From: Methylobacterium sp. UNC378MF
GTDB lineage: Bacteria > Pseudomonadota > Alphaproteobacteria > Rhizobiales > Beijerinckiaceae
Reading direction: 5' to 3'
NCBI RefSeq assembly: GCF_900103195.1
Contig: NZ_FMWU01000019.1
Coordinates: 62,001-126,000 of the forward strand
Length of the DNA: 64,000 nt
Position numbers and translations under genes: made by a program. Positions 54,551 to 64,000 of this stretch are shown piece by piece. The notes below the pieces were generated by a model. That model was not told the origin of the DNA. It was given only the letters and a program-made list of their open reading frames with translations, and did no database searches. Every line of letters begins with the position of its first letter. Position 1 is the stretch's first letter.

Positions 54551-55978
54551 GTGGCGCGATGGTTGCCCAACAACCTGATGACGCTCGGCTTCGCGGCGGT
54601 CACCGCCTTCGCCTTGCTCTCCTACGTCAACCCCGAGGTCGGCGGCTTCAGAGCCGCCCCGCACGGGTCGCCGGCGGTCGCGGCCGCTCAGGAGGATGCC
54701 AGGGGGGCCGCTAAGGTCGCCACGCCGGCGCCCGAGGGGCACTTCCTCACGACCCCGGTACAGCGCGGCTCCCTAGAGCAGGTCATTACAGCCACCGGCA
54801 CCGTGCAGCCGGTCGACACGGTCGAGGTCGGCTCGCAGCTCGCGGGGCAGATCGCCAAGCTGTACGTCGACTTCAACGACCGGGTCCGGCTCGGTGAGCC
54901 ACTGGCCGAGCTTGATCCGCGCAGCTTCCTCGCCAAGGTCGAGGAGAACCGCGCCGCCCTCGCGATGGCGGTGGCCAGCGTGACGGTCCAGCAGGCCCGG
55001 CTCGACCGCGTCCGGGTCGATCTCGACAACGCCCGCGGCAACAAGGCGGTGCTCCAGGCCAAGCTCGAGAGTGCCCAGGCCTTGCAGCTGGCGGCCGAGC
55101 GCAACCTGGAGCGCAAGGTCGCGCTGCGCTCCCGCGAGGTCACCTCGGCCGCCGCCCTGGAGGAGGCGCAGACCGATCTCGCCGCTCGCAAGGCCCAGAC
55201 GCGCGAGGCCAGCACCCTGCTCGACCTCAACGGCTTTGCGGTAGAGGCCGCCGTCGCGGAGGTCCGGCGCCTCGAGGCCGAGCTGACCCAGGCCCGTGCC
55301 GCTGTGCCCCAGCGCCAAGCGAGCCTGCGCGGCGCCGAGATCGACCTCGACCGCACGGTGATCCGCGCGCCCACCGACGGGGTCGTGGTCGGCCGCTTCG
55401 TCAACCAGGGGCAGACGCTGGCGGCGGGCTTGGAGGTGCGTACGGCCTTCAACATCGCCAAGAACCTCGCCGAGATGGAGGTCCATGCCCGCGTCGACGA
55501 GACCGACATCGGCCGGGTCGCGGCGGGGCAGCGGGCGACCTTCGGGGTAGACGCCTATCCGGGCCGCCGGTTTGAGGCGGTAGTCCGGCAGGTGCGCAAG
55601 GCGCCGCTGGTGACGCAGAACGTGGTCACCTACACGGTCGTCCTGAAGACCGACAACCGCGACGGCCTGCTCCTGCCCGGCATGACTGCCCTGGTAAAGC
55701 TGACGATCCACAAGGACGCGGACGTGCTGAAGGTGCCCCTGGCGGCCCTGCGCTTCAGCCCCGAGGGGACGGCGCCCCGCGATCCGGCCGCACCCGCCGT
55801 CTGGGTGCGGGCGCCCGACGGCCGGCTGGAGCCGGTGCGGGTCGAGATTGGCGCCACCAGCGCCGACCTCGTCGCCCTGCGCGCGGCCGGCCGCCTCGCC
55901 GAGGGCAGCGAGGTCGTAGTCGGGCAGGCGGAGGCGCCGGCCGGCCGGCGCCTGTTCGGCGTCCGGCTGGGATTTTAA
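54551..55978 (+). CDS. MacA/HlyD-type periplasmic adaptor
   Basis: The 475-residue membrane fusion protein has an N-terminal helix (9-25) and a first half-lipoyl/barrel region (LEQVITATGTVQPVDTVEVG, then SQLAGQIAKLYVDFNDRV). A long coiled coil covers about 130-280, followed by the second lipoyl half (DRTVIRAPTDGVVVGRFVNQ) and a beta-barrel. This is the MacA layout. It would link an inner-membrane ABC pump to an outer-membrane TolC-type channel, which is not encoded here. The start is a GTG (54551) after GGGAGGG. The ATPase gene follows by 2 bases. Confidence 0.9.
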   Translation: MARWLPNNLMTLGFAAVTAFALLSYVNPEVGGFRAAPHGSPAVAAAQEDARGAAKVATPAPEGHFLTTPVQRGSLEQVITATGTVQPVDTVEVGSQLAGQIAKLYVDFNDRVRLGEPLAELDPRSFLAKVEENRAALAMAVASVTVQQARLDRVRVDLDNARGNKAVLQAKLESAQALQLAAERNLERKVALRSREVTSAAALEEAQTDLAARKAQTREASTLLDLNGFAVEAAVAEVRRLEAELTQARAAVPQRQASLRGAEIDLDRTVIRAPTDGVVVGRFVNQGQTLAAGLEVRTAFNIAKNLAEMEVHARVDETDIGRVAAGQRATFGVDAYPGRRFEAVVRQVRKAPLVTQNVVTYTVVLKTDNRDGLLLPGMTALVKLTIHKDADVLKVPLAALRFSPEGTAPRDPAAPAVWVRAPDGRLEPVRVEIGATSADLVALRAAGRLAEGSEVVVGQAEAPAGRRLFGVRLGF

Positions 55979-55980
55979 CG

Positions 55981-56681
<701 letters not shown>

Positions 56682-56685
<4 letters not shown>

Positions 56686-57902
56686 GCCTGTCCCAGACCC
56701 TCCTGGTCGCGCTGCGGTCGCTGCGCCTGAACCCGATGCGCAGCTTTCTCACGATGCTGGGCATCGTCATCGGGGTCGCCTCGGTGGTGACGGTGCTGGC
56801 AATCGGCAGCGGCGCGCAGGGCCGGGTTGCCGACCAGATCCGGGCGGTGGGCGCCAACGTCCTGATGATCAATCCCGGGACCGCGCAGAAGGACGGGATC
56901 CGGCTCAAGGCGGGCACGCGCCTGACGCTGACCGAGGGCGACGTCGAGGCGATCCTCGCGCAGGTGCCGCAGGTCCGCGCCGCGGCCGGGTCGCTGTCGG
57001 GCAGCGCGCAGATCGTGCGCGAGAACAAAAACTGGAACACCGTCGTCAACGGCACCACGAACAGCCACTTCCTCGTGCGCGACTGGCTTCTGGAACGCGG
57101 GCGCAGCTTCAACCGCACCGAGCAGACCACCGCCGCCAAAGTCGCGATCCTCGGCAGCGTGGTGGCCAAGGAGCTGTTTGGGCACGACAACCCGATCGGC
57201 GCCGAAGTGCGCATCATGAGCGTGCCGTTCGAGGTGGTGGGCGTGCTCGACGCCAAGGGGCCCGACCAGGACGACGTGGTGTTCGTCCCGCTGGAGACCG
57301 CCAAGCTGCGCTTCCTGGGCAGCGCCAGCGGGGTCAACCGCGACGCGGTCGCCTACATCATCGCCAAGGCGGTCTCCGACGAGGCCATGGCCCGGGCGCG
57401 CACCGAGATCGAGGCGCTGCTGCGCCAGCGCCACCGCATGACCGCAGGCCAAGAGGACGATTTTCGGGTCTCCGACCCGGCCGCCGCCATGGATGCCCAG
57501 CGGGGTGCCACGCGCACGATCGCGCTGCTGCTGACCTCGGTGGCGGGCGTGTCGCTGCTGGTCGGCGGCATCAGCATCATGAACATCATGACGGTGACGG
57601 TGACGGAGCGAACCCGGGAGATCGGGATCCGGCGCGCGGTCGGCGCGCGCGGCGCCGACATCCGCCTGCAGTTCCTGGCCGAGGCCCTGGTGCTCTGCCT
57701 CCTGGGCGGCCTCGTCGGAGTGGTCGTCGGGACCGGGATCTCGCTGACCGTCGCCCGGTCAGCGGGCTGGGCGACGGTCGTCGACGCCCAGGCCATCCTG
57801 CTGGCGGTGGGGTTCTCGGCGCTCGTCGGACTGTTCTTCGGTTACTACCCGGCCCACCGGGCCTCACGGCTCGATCCGGTCGACGCCCTCAAGATGGAAT
57901 GA
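56682..57902 (+). CDS. MacB/FtsX-type ABC permease
   Basis: The 406-residue product has one N-terminal helix (about 20-42, SFLTMLGIVIGVASVVTVLA) and a large periplasmic MacB_PCD domain. Three C-terminal helices carry GGISIMNIMTVTVTERTREI and GIRRAVGA, ending YYPAHRASRLDPVDALK. These are the MacB-type mechanotransmission permease hallmarks. MacB-class pumps do not transport across the inner membrane but push periplasmic substrates out through TolC. This fits Sec-exported Gly-Asn proteins as substrates, though that is unproven. Confidence 0.93.
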
Positions 57903-58155
57903 TCACGTCTCGCTGGCCGTGTCCCGGCCCGGAAGGAGGTCACAGTGGTCCAGATCTGTGCGCGCGGCGCTCTCGCCGACACTCACCTCACCCTGACCTC
58001 GCGGGAGCAGGAGATTATCCGGCACATCGCCGCGGGCGCGAAGAATAACTCGATCGCCTACGAGATGGGGATCTCGGCCAACACCGTGAAGACGCATATC
58101 GGCAACATCATGCGCAAGTTCGGGCTCCACAACCGGACCCAGATCGCGATTCTGC

Positions 58156-58869
<714 letters not shown>

Positions 58870-59710
58870 GGGCGATCCCTATCCTGGCGATGAGCAGTGC
58901 AACCCCGAATGGGAAAGCGGTATCGTTCGGAAGCTCGGCTGCCTGGTCAATGCCCGGGGCGAGCCGGACCAAGGCTAGTAACCGGAATACTCACCGATGG
59001 ACGATGAATTCTGATGCGTGCGGCAAAAATGGTGCGTCCCGTGCGGAGGCCATGACTCCGTCGCACACGCCTCGCGGGCGCGTCCGGGACGGGCTCAGCG
59101 GGACACGGCGATCAGGCATTATGTAGCGCCGCTGATCGACAACCATGCGACGAACCGGCTGTTGACCGACGCTGCTGCCGATCAGCCGTGAGTACGTGAT
59201 CCGAGGCTTGCCCTGAAGGCTCTTGCCGCGCTTGAGGGTGACGAGCACAGCGGCCTCGGACCCCGCCGCTTCGGGGAAGGCTGTACGACGGCTTGTGCCG
59301 TGCGGCTACGTCCGCTCCACTGTCATCACGTCCGGAACTTCGACGTCGTGCCGGTTCTACCGCTGGCATGATGCCTTCCAGAGCGGCGGCCCCGAGGCAT
59401 TGGCGGATCGCCCGTCCCGACCCAGCCGGGTCCGGAATCGTCTGCCCGCAGAGATCCGTGAGCAGAGGGCGGCAACCCGCCAGATGCCAGCCTCACCACA
59501 CAAAGTGCGGATGAACCAGACTTCGGCGCTCGTTGACAGCGCTCACCGGCCACGCCTCGCTCCTCTGACCCGATCCGCGAATCGGGCGGGCCGGACGCCC
59601 GCCCCCTCATCCGAGGATCCCGCGACGTCTCTGCACGCATCCGTCCAGATGCTGATCCGGCGCGACTCGGAACGACCGAGTCTACGCGAGCGCGCCGCCG
59701 AACTCAGCAG
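58870..59710. other. Decayed accessory gap
   Basis: About 840 bases with no intact gene. It includes the transposase remnant at about 59325-59475 and short frames that lack features. The part near 58870-59000 likely holds the promoter of the fourth Gly-Asn gene. Confidence 0.5.
59325..59475 (+). pseudogene. Remnant of a transposase helix-turn-helix
   Basis: The frame through TSCRFYRWHDAFQSGGPEAL, then ADRPSRPSRVRNRLPAEIRE, matches the N-terminal HTH linker of IS3/IS481-type integrase-core transposases. The typical form reads FYRWYDRYxxGGPEALxDRPSRP. Upstream and downstream parts of the protein are missing or decayed, and no inverted ends were seen. Confidence 0.6.
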
Positions 59711-60814
59711 TCACCGAGCCTGCCGCCACTTCAAATAGGCTTGGTAGATCTCTTCCTTTCCAGCGCGCCCATCGAGCTGTGATTGGAAGAAACGGTCGAG
59801 ATCCGGGTGGGCGGCGACCTCCCGCTCCCGGTGGCGGTCAAGCCATTCCTGCGCCGGTCCAAAGCGGGTCCAGCCGCTTACTGACGCCGCGAGATTGACC
59901 TCCCGCCATTTCGGGTGCCGCTGCGGAGCCAGGAGCTTGTCGAACTGGCCGAAAAAGGCGTCGACGAAGCGGACGAGCTTCCCGTAGCGGGCCGACCCCT
60001 TCGGACTGTTGTAGACACCGAGGATCGTGCCGACCGCGACGGTCTCCACCGCCTCGTCGCCAACGAGCTTTGGATAGTCGGCCCGCGTGAGGGTAGCGGG
60101 TACATAAGCCTCGTTCATCGTGTCAGGGTAGGGCGCCTTCACGAAGTGGAAGCGATCCCCCGGCTCGAAGCCTGCGACGAAGGCCACCGGCTTAGCCGCC
60201 ACCGAGACGACCGCCTCGATCTCACCCTTGCGCAGCATTTCCAGGGCGGTCGGCTGGTCGACGTTGATCGCCTCTACGGTGACTCCGAACTCGCGGAACA
60301 TGGCCCGGCCGCTGTAATCCGTGCCACTACCTTTGACATCGAAGCTGACCCGCTTGCCGCTGAGATCACCGACCGTCTGAACCGCCTTCGGCGCGATGAT
60401 GTGCAACTCGTCATCGAAGAGCTTGGCGATGAACTGGATGTGCCGCTCAATATTCTTCAGCCGTTTGTCTTGCCTCAGCTGGTCCAGCGTATCGGTTCGG
60501 ACGAAGCCCAGATCAACGCCTTTCAGGAAGCGGATATCGTAGGCGTTCTCGCCTGCCCCCTTGCCGAGGATCGGCAGGATCCGCAGGTTATCGCCGTCAT
60601 CCAACGCGAAGGCGAGGTCGGCTCCGACGCGGAAGTAGGTCCCGCCAGGTGTGCCCGTCACCACCGTAACGGTATTGGCGTTCATCCGCTCGCCCAGGGC
60701 AGCCTCCGTTTCGAGGCCGGCGTCGGCGCGCCTCGTATCCAAGGCCCATGCGGCAGGACCAGACATTACGGTGGCAAGCCAGAGAAAAGCGGCGAATTGG
60801 GCAGGCCTCGGCAT
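59711..60814 (-). CDS. TAXI-family TRAP transporter solute-binding protein
   Basis: The 367-residue product has a signal peptide (about 1-25) and the TAXI/NMT1 fold: VTVVTGTPGGTYFRVGADLA, ENAYDIRFLKGVDLGFVRTD, then LSGKRVSFDVKGSGTDYSGR. It should bind a periplasmic organic solute. No TRAP membrane components lie nearby, so it may serve a remote permease or act as a sensor. It follows the gene at 60860 by 45 bases. Confidence 0.85.
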   Translation of the reverse strand: MPRPAQFAAFLWLATVMSGPAAWALDTRRADAGLETEAALGERMNANTVTVVTGTPGGTYFRVGADLAFALDDGDNLRILPILGKGAGENAYDIRFLKGVDLGFVRTDTLDQLRQDKRLKNIERHIQFIAKLFDDELHIIAPKAVQTVGDLSGKRVSFDVKGSGTDYSGRAMFREFGVTVEAINVDQPTALEMLRKGEIEAVVSVAAKPVAFVAGFEPGDRFHFVKAPYPDTMNEAYVPATLTRADYPKLVGDEAVETVAVGTILGVYNSPKGSARYGKLVRFVDAFFGQFDKLLAPQRHPKWREVNLAASVSGWTRFGPAQEWLDRHREREVAAHPDLDRFFQSQLDGRAGKEEIYQAYLKWRQAR

Positions 60815-60859
60815 TTATGCGTCCCCCAACGATCATTCGTCTGTCCTCAGGGCTTGTTC

Positions 60860-61912
60860 TCAACGGCTCGTCGCAGCGAGTATCCGCTCTTCCGGTCCCT
60901 CCTCAGCCGTGGCCATCGCATACAGGCTTCTGGCGAGGGCCGGGTCCGGCTGCAGGCCACGCACCTTCCAGCTCCGCAGCATGGCTGGGTCCCACGTCTG
61001 CGCTAGAAGAAAGGTCGCGTTCGGCGCGTTGCGTGTGCGAGCGCGCTCCAGCAGAAGCCGCGCACCACTGATGTCACCGAGCCGGATCAGCCCCTTTGCC
61101 CGCTCGACAAGCGGATCAACGCGCGATGTTCGCTGCGGTGAGGCCGGAGGTCGCGGAAGGACGACTGCCTTCACGTCAGCGCCAGGTTTCCCCTCCACAG
61201 CCGCCGGAACTGCCGGGCGCTTGCCTGTCTCGGAGCCCTCAAGAGGCCCAGCACGTCCGTCCGCCGCGAGAACACCGGAGATCGAGGCGTCGCGACTGAC
61301 TGTGGCGACGAGACGTTGGGTGGAAGGGGTTGTCTCGTGGATCTGGACGGTAGGCCGTTTTGAGCTGCTGAGTTCACCGCCGTTAACAGTCATACGATCC
61401 CGATTTCCTTGAACAAAGCTGACATTGAAGCGGCTGGTCGTCACCTCTAAGTGGCCGCCTGTCCCAAATTTCCAGATCGCCGCGACTGTAAGCGGGACAT
61501 TTTGGTTGCGCCTGTCCTTGTACGTGATCTGAAGTTTCGAGATATCCCAGGTGCGAATGTCGGCATCGTCCTTGTCTTCCGATGGCGAGAACGTGTTGGT
61601 AGCGTCGCTGATCGTCGCGCCCAGGGGCAATCCAAGCAACCTGATCCCTTCGACAACGACCGTTCTCGTAAGGACAAGCTTGATGTCTAATGGGACGGCG
61701 GTGCCGAACTCTCCAACCACATCGTGGCTGATGATCGATAGATCAGGCTCTTCGCTCGGCGCGGGATCTATATCGTTCCTGGCGCTTGATGCCACACTAT
61801 CGGTAAGATGGTTGCTGCCCGCATCCTGCGCGGATGCCAGAGGCGAGTATGCCAGAGCAATCACTAGCGCGGCCAGCGCACATGTAGCTCTATTTCGGCA
61901 GCACGTTCCCAT
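60860..61912 (-). CDS. Secreted protein with C-terminal TPR-like region
   Basis: The 350-residue product starts at the ATG at 61912 with a signal peptide (RNRATCALAALVIALAYSPL then ASAQ). The middle shows a beta-rich part with GATISDATNTFSPSEDKDDA. The C-terminal 75 residues resemble SEL1/TPR helices (ERAKGLIRLGDISGARLLLE, RSWKVRGLQPDPALARSLYA). Similar proteins are common in Rhizobiales and of unknown role. It is the first gene of an operon with the TAXI protein, so it may be a partner in the same uptake or sensing task. Confidence 0.65.
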   Translation of the reverse strand: MGTCCRNRATCALAALVIALAYSPLASAQDAGSNHLTDSVASSARNDIDPAPSEEPDLSIISHDVVGEFGTAVPLDIKLVLTRTVVVEGIRLLGLPLGATISDATNTFSPSEDKDDADIRTWDISKLQITYKDRRNQNVPLTVAAIWKFGTGGHLEVTTSRFNVSFVQGNRDRMTVNGGELSSSKRPTVQIHETTPSTQRLVATVSRDASISGVLAADGRAGPLEGSETGKRPAVPAAVEGKPGADVKAVVLPRPPASPQRTSRVDPLVERAKGLIRLGDISGARLLLERARTRNAPNATFLLAQTWDPAMLRSWKVRGLQPDPALARSLYAMATAEEGPEERILAATSR

Positions 61913-62508
61913 CGGATGCACTCCTGGCGGGCGCGTTCCGTTAGATATATGCGCCGAATATAGCACTATTCAGATTGCGTCAATGGTCTTGATTGCTATC
62001 AACCCGATTGATGCGGTCAATGTGCTCTCATTGAAAGCACCGCAATGGGAAATCCGAGTTGTCCAAGAAGTCAAAACTGGACGGTTCGCAATAAACAACG
62101 ACGCGGTGCTCCGCGATCTCGATTCGGCCGAGCTGCGTTGCGTATCGGCTCGCGCTCGTGAGATCGGGCGCTCCCCCGCCTCGTGGGCAGATCGGGGCGG
62201 GGCCGAGCGGCCGATGCGTCTGGGGCGTACACCCATGACGGACCGGCCGGGCCAGAAGCGCTCAGATGAGGAGCCCGGCCGGCTAGCGTGTGAGCTGTTC
62301 ACCGATGTTCGGGGTGAGTCCTCGGAAGCGAAAGCGGACCAGACCTTCAAGAGCGCTGGTGAGGTGGTCAGGGAGGTCATCCCTTGGATACCCAAGCGGC
62401 CGCCCACATCGTGATGCGACGAGCAAGGCGAGATGCCTTGGTCAACCTTCTGATCACTGACGCCTTGACGACCGGAGACTAGGGCGGCCGGGCCGCAGTC
62501 ACGACGTG
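61913..62508. other. Intergenic region, no gene seen
   Basis: About 600 bases of mixed composition. The left 150 bases are AT-richer (for example ATTGATGCGGTCAATGTG) and likely hold the promoter of the gene at 61912. The remainder has short frames lacking features. Confidence 0.45.
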
Positions 62509-62685
62509 CTAGGCGCGGATCTCCGCGACGTGTAGGCAGCCGACCCACAAGTGGTCAGGCATATCGCTGTGATCATAATAGCCCGCCGCGTGGGCCATGG
62601 CATCGAGGGCGGCCAACGGATCGGCCGCTGAGCCGGTCCAGAGAATCGTGCCTGTGGCGCTCTGACGGATTTGGAACACCTTCAT
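62509..62685 (-). CDS. Small conserved-looking protein of unknown function
   Basis: The 58-residue product (MKVFQIRQSATGTILWTGSA then ADPLAALDAMAHAAGYYDHS at its core) is soluble with one helix and reads like a real protein. A strong GGGAGGGG lies just before the ATG at 62685. No family is recognised. Confidence 0.6.
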   Translation of the reverse strand: MKVFQIRQSATGTILWTGSAADPLAALDAMAHAAGYYDHSDMPDHLWVGCLHVAEIRA

Positions 62686-63093
62686 CGACCCCTCCCAAGC
62701 TCGAAGTTCCGATAAGTGTAGCACGGCCTTTGACGGTCCGGTGCTACCTCAATCGGCCAGTATACCGCAGAGCGGCGCTGCTTCGGATCAACCGCCGACC
62801 GGGCGTTCAGGCGAAGTGCATCGGGAGGCTGCACGCGCTGACACCCGATCATCTACCGGAGCCGGAGTGCAGCGGCTCCCTCGGCTTACGGCCTAGGAGA
62901 TCGAGTCGCAATCGCGGCTATGTAATAAATGCAGATGATATCATTTACATCCCTCACGAAAATGGCTGTGAAATACAGGATTTACGGCTTCGCCCAATGT
63001 GTGATTACGCCTCTAAACGCCGTCATGTCACCCCCGGCCTCCAGATCCAGGGCCTGGCGCTTCGGGGTGACATGAGGGCCTCAACCGGCCTCC
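62686..63093. other. Intergenic, possibly decayed coding sequence
   Basis: About 400 bases. A stretch at 62920-63000 is AT-rich and, in the + frame, reads GYVINADDIIYIPHENGCEI without a start or a family match. It may be a gene relic. Nothing else is supported. Confidence 0.35.
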
Positions 63094-63318
63094 TCATTTC
63101 CACCCGCCTCGCTCGTAGCCGTAGCTATCGGTCATGCCGTATTGCTCGCCGATGCGGCGGGCCCTCTCGGGGTCGCTCGTGACGAATGCAACCACCTCCG
63201 AGTTGCCGGTGTGCTTGACTGCCGGCAGCATGGCCTCCTGAGCGATGTCACCGAGCGCGACGAAGGCGTAGCAAACCTTCTTGCCCGAGCTCAGGCCAAG
63301 GGCCGATCCGAGGCTCAT
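63094..63318 (-). pseudogene. Truncated Gfo/Idh/MocA-family oxidoreductase (N-terminal part)
   Basis: From GKKVCYAFVALGDIAQEAML through PAVKHTGNSEVVAFVTSDPE to DSYGYE the frame matches the NAD-binding start of glucose-fructose-oxidoreductase-like enzymes. It stops soon after (residue 75 of some 370). The rest of the enzyme is absent. The ATG at 63318 is the nearest start. Confidence 0.6.
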
Positions 63319-63690
63319 ACGGGGTCCGATCCATGTTCGTCGAAGGTCGTCGGAGGACGCGTGCCGATGCGCAGGCAGCCTGGATGTTGAGGCCAATCCG
63401 GCCCGAGCCATCTTTGTTGCGGCGGTGCGTCGCCCGGCATGGCCAGGGATGATGAGGTGGAGGTGTGATGAAGTCGGCGCAGTCCGCGCCTGACGGACCG
63501 ATCTTCGAGAAGCGTTCGACCGCAGCTGAACGATGACGACCCTTGATGCCCGGCGGCGACGGCAGTCCCTCTTCCCTCGGGCGCGGGCGACCTACGCCGC
63601 ATCGAGGAATCCAAAGTTGCTCGACGGATCGCGGAGGGGGAACAGGGACATCGATCGGCCACTTCCCCAAAGAGCGAGGAAGGCATGTTG
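63319..63690. other. Intergenic, no gene seen
   Basis: About 370 bases between the broken oxidoreductase and the HAD gene. Only shadow frames are present. The part next to 63690 holds the HAD ribosome binding site (AGGAAGG). Confidence 0.4.
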
Positions 63691-64000
63691 ATGCTCAAGG
63701 CTGTGATCTTCGACGTAGACGGAACTCTGATCGACTCCGTTCCCCAGCATGCGAGAGCTTGGCAGGACGCCTTTCAGGATTTCGGTCATGACATCCCGTT
63801 CGAGGACATCCGCCGCCAGATTGGCAAAGGAGGCGATCAGCTGCTCCCAGTCTTCCTGTCAGGGGACGAGCTGGACGAGAAAGGTGAGGCGCTGGAGAAG
63901 CACCGCGCCAAGATCCTGAAGGAGCGCTACCTACCGACCATCCAGGGCCTTCCGCAGGTGCGTGCGCTCATCGAGCGCCTGCAGGCCGACGGAAAGCAGC
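63691..64000 (+). CDS. HAD-superfamily hydrolase, beta-phosphoglucomutase-like (partial)
   Basis: The frame opens at 63691 (an in-frame ATG at 63685 is also possible) with AGGAAGG upstream and runs off the window. It shows FDVDGTLIDS with nucleophile Asp8 and Asp10, then a helical cap (HARAWQDAFQDFGHDIPFED). This is the N-terminal 103 residues of a Gph/PgmB-type HAD phosphatase or mutase. The C-terminal half, including motifs II-IV, lies outside. Confidence 0.88.
   Translation, partial: MLKAVIFDVDGTLIDSVPQHARAWQDAFQDFGHDIPFEDIRRQIGKGGDQLLPVFLSGDELDEKGEALEKHRAKILKERYLPTIQGLPQVRALIERLQADGKQ

Noticed and set aside
61551..62414. A 287-residue + strand frame
   Set aside because: The first half is antisense to the secreted TPR-like protein gene and the second half has no features.

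Overview
The window reads as chromosomal DNA of a GC-rich alphaproteobacterium of the Rhizobiales, most likely Methylobacterium or Methylorubrum. This rests on gene content and protein style: an RNase E with an acidic insert, a MucR regulator, DUF1491, DUF2336, DUF3606 and DUF2934 proteins, the DgcN/DgcA pair, and short interspersed palindromic repeats. It is an inference; there is no rRNA or other marker gene. A perfect 16-bp parS site (15580-15595) suggests the region lies in the origin-proximal part of the chromosome.

Region 1 (1-49 kb) is ordinary, densely coding core DNA. From left to right: a polysaccharide flippase with a CelD-like acyltransferase; SelO; the tRNA methylase TrmL; PRC-barrel, SCO and PilZ proteins; a PAS_5 protein; a rhomboid protease; a CBS protein; a PhoD phosphatase; patatin-HisI-FolE facing a Fe-S scaffold-YidD pair; an acid-sugar (probably D-threonate) cassette pdxA2-dtnK/gntR/kdgT with repeated candidate operators; UraD; a soluble chemoreceptor; RNase E with a long leader; glycolate oxidase subunits GlcE/GlcF; a second flippase; acetyltransferases; ornithine decarboxylase with a long structured leader; DgcN-DgcA (D-glutamate catabolism); a ketopantoate-reductase-like protein; a DivJ/PleC-like histidine kinase with a peptidoglycan-binding partner; MucR; a thioesterase; HemF and a RecD-like helicase.

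Region 2 (49-64 kb) begins at a tRNA-Ser(CGA) gene and looks accessory. GC drops and becomes uneven, genes are broken (universal stress protein, Gfo/Idh/MocA oxidoreductase, transposase remnant), non-coding gaps are long, and a 178-bp element with terminal inverted repeats is present. It carries two glycosyltransferases, a TAXI solute-binding protein with a partner secreted protein, and a HAD hydrolase that runs off the window.

The most interesting block is 52.6-58.9 kb. Three consecutive genes encode small secreted proteins made of Gly-Asn repeats. They are followed by a three-gene MacA/MacB-type exporter (adaptor, ATPase, separate permease), a 93-residue LuxR-type regulator, and a convergent fourth Gly-Asn protein with a four-cysteine C-terminal module. 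I read this as a candidate, apparently undescribed, system that exports Gly-Asn repeat proteins or builds a surface layer from them. The substrate link is inferred only from gene order.
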